A DNA stretch of 64,000 bases from Pelagophyceae sp. CCMP2097 (taxonomy: Eukaryota > Sar > Pelagophyceae): assembly GCA_026770575.1 (NCBI GenBank), contig MU657179.1, positions 591,674 through 655,673 on the forward strand, given 5' to 3'. Each line of letters opens with the position of its first letter. Position 1 is the stretch's first letter. The translations under genes were made by a program, and so were the position numbers. Below are positions 60,672-64,000 of this stretch, in pieces. A model generated the notes under the pieces. That model was not told where the DNA came from and searched no databases. It saw only the letters and a list, made by a program, of their open reading frames with translations.

Positions 60672-62833
60672 ATGTTCAAGAAGGAAGCGGCGCGCCGCGG
60701 CGCCCGCCCTCCTCCCGCGGTCCTATACAGACGCTGGACGGCCCGGCGGGGAATGGACGGTCCTAGACAGGCCCTCTGCGGTCCTAGACAGGCCCCGGTC
60801 CGACGTCTGCGGTCCCGGACCCTGTGCGCGCTATAGGCGCTGGCTGCGCTGCGGGCGGTGGTGGACCCGCTCCTCGGCAGGGACGTCGTGTCTTCGGGCA
60901 TGGCCACGCTCCGGCGCGTGGGCGCGGTGACGCACCTCGAGTGCGTGTTGATACCGGCGCCCTGGTCTGCGACGGCCGGCCAGGCTCGATGTGGGCACGC
61001 CGGCGCACCCTGCGCAGCGGAAGATCGCAGAGGATTGCGCCGCCGCGCTGACACACGTCGCCGGCATCAAAGAGTGCGTCTGCGGCATGTTGCGCGTCTG
61101 TTGCGGCCTCTCGCGCGTCTGCGGCGCGGGTCCCGAGGAACGCCCACTCGGGCCCCGAAAGACTTCGATGATGACGATGCTCGAGGCTCGAGATCACGCT
61201 GCGCGCTTCGGGCTGCGGGGCGCGCGTGTCTTCGAAACACGCGGGTCTCCTCAACGTCCGGTCCGCCATCGCCGTCTCGAGCTGCAAAGGCGGCGTCGGC
61301 AAGTCGACGGTCGCGCTCAACCTCGCCGCCGCGCTCGCGGCCATGGGCGCGCGCGTCGGTGAGTCATTGGATCGTGGGATGCAGGCGATCCAACGCGCAG
61401 GCCTGCTCGACGCCGACGTCCACGGCCCGTCGGTCCCTTCGCTCCTCGGCCTGCGGCACGGCGCGTTCATGACCGCGTCGCCGGCGTCGCCCGAGCTCAT
61501 GCTGCCGGTGGATCGAGGCGGGCTGCGCTACGCTTCGATCGGGTTTGTCGGCAACAAGGCAGACGCCAAAGCCGACGCCGACACCGTCCTCGGCGCCGCG
61601 AGCGGCGCCATGCGCGGTAACCCACTGCGTGGCAGCTACATGGCACCGAATACCATAGCATCGAAGCCACTGCATACGCCCGCTGCGTAGGCGTACCACT
61701 GCGTAGACGTCCCGCGCCGTAGGCGTGCTGGCGTCGCGCGTCGCGGAACAGTTGGCTACAAAAACGGACTGGGGCGAGCTGGACTACCTCGTCGTGGACC
61801 TTCCACCGGGCGTCGGCGACATCCACCTGACGCTGTGCCAAGCTCTGCACATGGACGCTACCGTCCTAGTCACCACGCCGTCCGACCTCGCCAAGGCCGA
61901 CGTCGGCCGCGGCGCCGCTTTGTTCCGCGACGTCGGCCTGCCCTGCGTCGCGGTCGTCCAGAACATGGCCTACTTTACCTGCGGGAAGTGCGACGAGAAG
62001 CACTTCATCTTTGGGAAAGGTACCGGCCTCGTATAGAGCCGACGTTTCCCTTGGCGGGGCCCTCACGGACGTGGTCCCTCGGCTTGCTCCCCCCGCGCAT
62101 CGTTTGGATAGGCCACGTGCCGCAGCTGGCTATGGAGCTCGGCTTGAGGGATGATTGCACATTCGACGTGCCCATCTCCCCAGCCATCTCCGCCGCGAAC
62201 GAGAGCGGCTCCGGCGACGCGTTGTTCCGCCCAGACGCCGCGCCGTCGGCCGAGGCGGCGGCGTTCACCGACTTGGCCGAGTTGCTCGTGGGCCACATTT
62301 ACATCCGGCAGCGTTCTTTGCGCGGCGCAAAGCAAACGCAGCTCGCGTGGGACGAGAAGCGCGACACGTGAGTTCACGCCGTGCGCGGCCCGCCGTAGCT
62401 GCGACGCCCACCGCTCTCTTATCGCCCTCGCTCTCGCATCGACCGCTCTCGCATTGACCGCGGCGGCGGCGGTAGGCTCGTGCTGCGGTCGTTTGACGAG
62501 GAAGGGGCCGCCTCCGTCGACATCGACGCCTGGCAGCTCCGAGACACGCACTCCAAGCGGCAAAACGCCAGGTCAGCGCGGGCGGCGGCTGCGTGCCATC
62601 CTCGAAGTGGCGGTGATGCTTCGCTCGAGGCGACGCGCTCGAGTAGGCGGCCGGCCGACAGGGCGCCGCCGGTCAAGCTCATTGCCAAGCGCATCACGCC
62701 CGTCGGCAGGACGGCCGTCGCCATCGACTGGAGCGACGGCGTTTCGAACGACGTGTACACCATTGAGAGCCTTGCAAGCATGCCTCCTCGGACCGTGACG
62801 ACCAAGCACGAGGCTCCTCGGAAGAGCGACTAA
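60672..62833 (+). CDS. HCF101: HCF101-type plastid Fe-S cluster carrier (MIP18-Mrp-DUF971)
   Basis: The MIP18-type domain starts after the TATAG acceptor at 60836 (LAALRAVVDPLLGRDVVSSG) and joins across a 43-nt intron as VTHLE|LDVGTPAHPAQRKIAED. The P-loop ATPase follows: AIAVSSCKGGVGKSTVALNL, then a 42-nt intron (61359-61400) to GLLDADVHGPSVPSLLGLRH; then VLASRVAEQLATKTDWGELD, DYLVVDLPPGVGDIHLTLCQ, CVAVVQNMAYFTCGKCDEKH-FIFGKGT. An exon after GGATAG near 62111 gives FDVPISPAISAANESGSGDA. The DUF971 domain closes with KRITPVGRTAVAIDWSDGVS and the stop at 62833. HCF101 delivers 4Fe-4S clusters in plastids (photosystem I). The 5' exon with transit peptide is uncertain; ATG 60672 is only a candidate. 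CxxC in YFTCGKCDEK is notable. Confidence 0.88.
60734..60800 (+). repeat. Three short repeats of CGGTCCTA(G/T)ACAG
   Basis: Copies of CGGTCCTAGACAGGCCC at about 60758 and 60779, and a diverged one at about 60718 (CGGTCCTATACAGAC). They lie just before the MIP18 exon and may be part of its first intron or leader. Confidence 0.5.
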
Positions 62834-63014
62834 TTAACCAGTCGCCGCTCGCCGGCGCGTGGAGACTGGGCCGCCGAGGACGTGACTCGCCCGCCGCCCG
62901 CGTCTCGTGCGCCTCGTACGGACCGGAATTCAAACGTACTCGCCGAAAGTAAACAGCCGCTCGATCGGAGCCTCGCCGCGCCGCCGCCCGCCCCGTTTCC
63001 CCGCCGCCTTCGTC
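62834..63014. promoter_or_regulatory. Short tandem-gene spacer before ALYREF
   Basis: 180 bp between the HCF101 stop and the ALYREF ATG on the same strand, with no distinct motif seen. Confidence 0.3.
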
Positions 63015-64000
63015 ATGTCGGCGCTGGACATTTCTCTGGATGACTTGATCAAGTCGCGGACGAAGAAGGACGGTGGGAAGAAGGACGCGAAGCCACAGGA
63101 GCGCAAGGGCGCCAAGACCCGGGCCGACGACGCGCAGAGCAGCGCGCAGGCCGGCCGCCGCAACCGTATGGGGCCCCAGCGTCCCCCGAGGAAAGCTGCG
63201 GTACACGCAGCGAAAATGCCGCGCGGCGCGCGCCCTTAAAAAATAAAGGGGCCGCCGGAGTACGGCACTCCGCTCTCGGACGCATTCTTTGTGCGGCGGC
63301 GGCAGCACCGATTATTATTTGCGGTGGCGGCGGCACCGATTATTTATCACCGCGGCGTGCGCCCCGACGGCGGTCGATGTAGGCGTGCAGACTGACGCCA
63401 AGGACAAGCGCGGCGCGGCTGCCGCGAACCGCCGCGGTCTGCCGGCGCCTGAAAAGCGCGCGCCGGCGCCGCGCGCGGCCAAGCCCGCGGCCAAGGTTTC
63501 CATCTTCGACCGCCTCGGCCCGAAGAAGGCGGCGTTCACCGTACAGGTTTCCAACTTGCCGGCTGACGTTTTGGAGAAGGAGCTCCGCCAGCTCTTCGCG
63601 ACGTGCGGTACCGTCAAGGCCGTCAACGTCTCAGTCGACAACGCCGGCCGGTAAGCCGCCGTGCAACGCGCGACTGTGGGGCGCAGACACGAAAAGGGTG
63701 GTGCCGGGAGGGACGGGCCCTTTGAAAACCTGCTTCGAGCGGGTCCTGGAGCGCTTCTTCTCGCGCAGGTCGCAGGGCAAGGCGACGGTCGCCTTTTCGT
63801 CGGACACGGGCGTCAAGGCGGCGGTTGCCAAGTATAATGATGTCAAGCTTGACAACCGCGTTATCAAGGTCGTCGCCTCGGCGGCGGCGCCGGCGGAGAC
63901 GCGAGGCCGCGCCGGCGGTGCGTTTGTTTTACGTGGTGCCCGCGCAGGGCCGCCCTCGAGGCCCGCCGCGCACGGCGGCCTGCATCGCCCCGCACAGGCG
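63015..64000 (+). CDS. ALYREF: ALYREF/THOC4-type mRNA export adaptor (3' end outside window)
   Basis: The N-terminus MSALDISLDDLIKSRTKKDG carries the conserved UAP56-binding motif (LDLSLDDII-like), followed by an RG/K-rich linker. Exon 1 ends C|GTATGG near 63166. After an intron to GTAG near 63382, exon 2 gives KVSIFDRLGPKKAAFTVQVS and NLPADVLEKELRQLFATCGT-VKAVNV, the first half of the RRM. Exon 3 after about 63760 gives GKATVAFSSDTGVKAAVAKY and NDVKLDNRVIKVVAS, the second half, then a Gly/Arg-rich part cut by the window edge. It couples transcription and splicing to nuclear mRNA export via TREX. The first intron contains a CGGCGGCACCGATTATT-type direct repeat near 63300-63345. Confidence 0.88.

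Noticed and set aside
1..64000. CRISPR arrays, bacterial operons, prophage or viral genes
   Set aside because: Spliced genes, nucleoporin, eL30, ALYREF and MAPK show nuclear eukaryotic DNA; no spaced repeats of CRISPR type and no viral hallmark genes were seen.

Overview
The window is nuclear DNA of a eukaryote, very GC-rich, gene-dense on both strands and full of very short spliceosomal introns. Introns whose frames can be checked are mostly 41-97 nt, with G|GTRNG-type donors and a strong YTAG|G acceptor. The gene content points to a photosynthetic stramenopile with a small compact genome. I infer a pelagophyte such as Aureococcus or a relative. Pointers are a plastid-type presequence with an ASAF signature, HCF101, Rubisco-LSMT-like SET, TDY-type MAPK, PPR and other organellar RNA-binding proteins, a protein with a PSLSPT-type Pro/Ser/Thr stretch, and dispersed TIR elements. 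Most gene models below are assembled by eye from exons in different frames, so exon edges are approximate unless a splice junction is stated.

Layout. 1-600: degenerate 40-bp repeats. 0.6-10.3 kb: SET-domain methyltransferase (+), a Nup205/Nup192-type nucleoporin of about 2,000 residues (-), a SOUL haem-binding protein (-). 10.5-15 kb: PIN-like protein (+), then an ankyrin array and a SAM/U-box gene (-) that carry several single-base frame breaks. 15.2-17.9 kb: a repeat island with a 1.5-kb TIR transposon (40-bp TIRs, 7-bp target duplication, an unfamiliar Cys/His protein) and a 430-bp MITE. 18-28.7 kb: a secreted glycosyltransferase-like protein (+) and a giant cysteine-rich cell-surface protein (-). 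29-35 kb: lipin phosphatidate phosphatase (+), a disrupted-looking GH2 beta-mannosidase-type gene with a minisatellite intron and a TIR element (+), FAM210/DUF1279 (-). 35.5-43.2 kb: MAP kinase (-), leucine-rich-repeat protein (+), a conserved secreted or plastid protein of unknown role (-), PPR protein (+). 43.3-53 kb: RlmL-type rRNA methyltransferase with a histone-H1-like tail (-), two or three unknown genes, RlmJ-type rRNA methyltransferase (-). 54-64 kb: RRM plus helical-repeat organellar RNA-binding protein (-), ribosomal protein eL30 (-), two poorly understood genes, HCF101 Fe-S carrier (+), and the 5' part of ALYREF (+).

There are no operons. A functional theme is organelle biogenesis: two bacterial-type 23S rRNA methyltransferases (RlmL, RlmJ), two organellar RNA-binding repeat proteins, HCF101 for plastid Fe-S assembly, a plastid-type SOUL protein and an LSMT-like SET enzyme. 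Nuclear transport (Nup205) and mRNA export (ALYREF) are also present. The most unusual material is in the repeats and introns: new TIR elements, an intron built of an 18-bp tandem repeat, an intron hairpin, candidate 23-24 nt introns, a U-box fragment encoded antisense in a neighbour, and a 30-bp sequence recurring at three loci, once ending exactly at an ATG.
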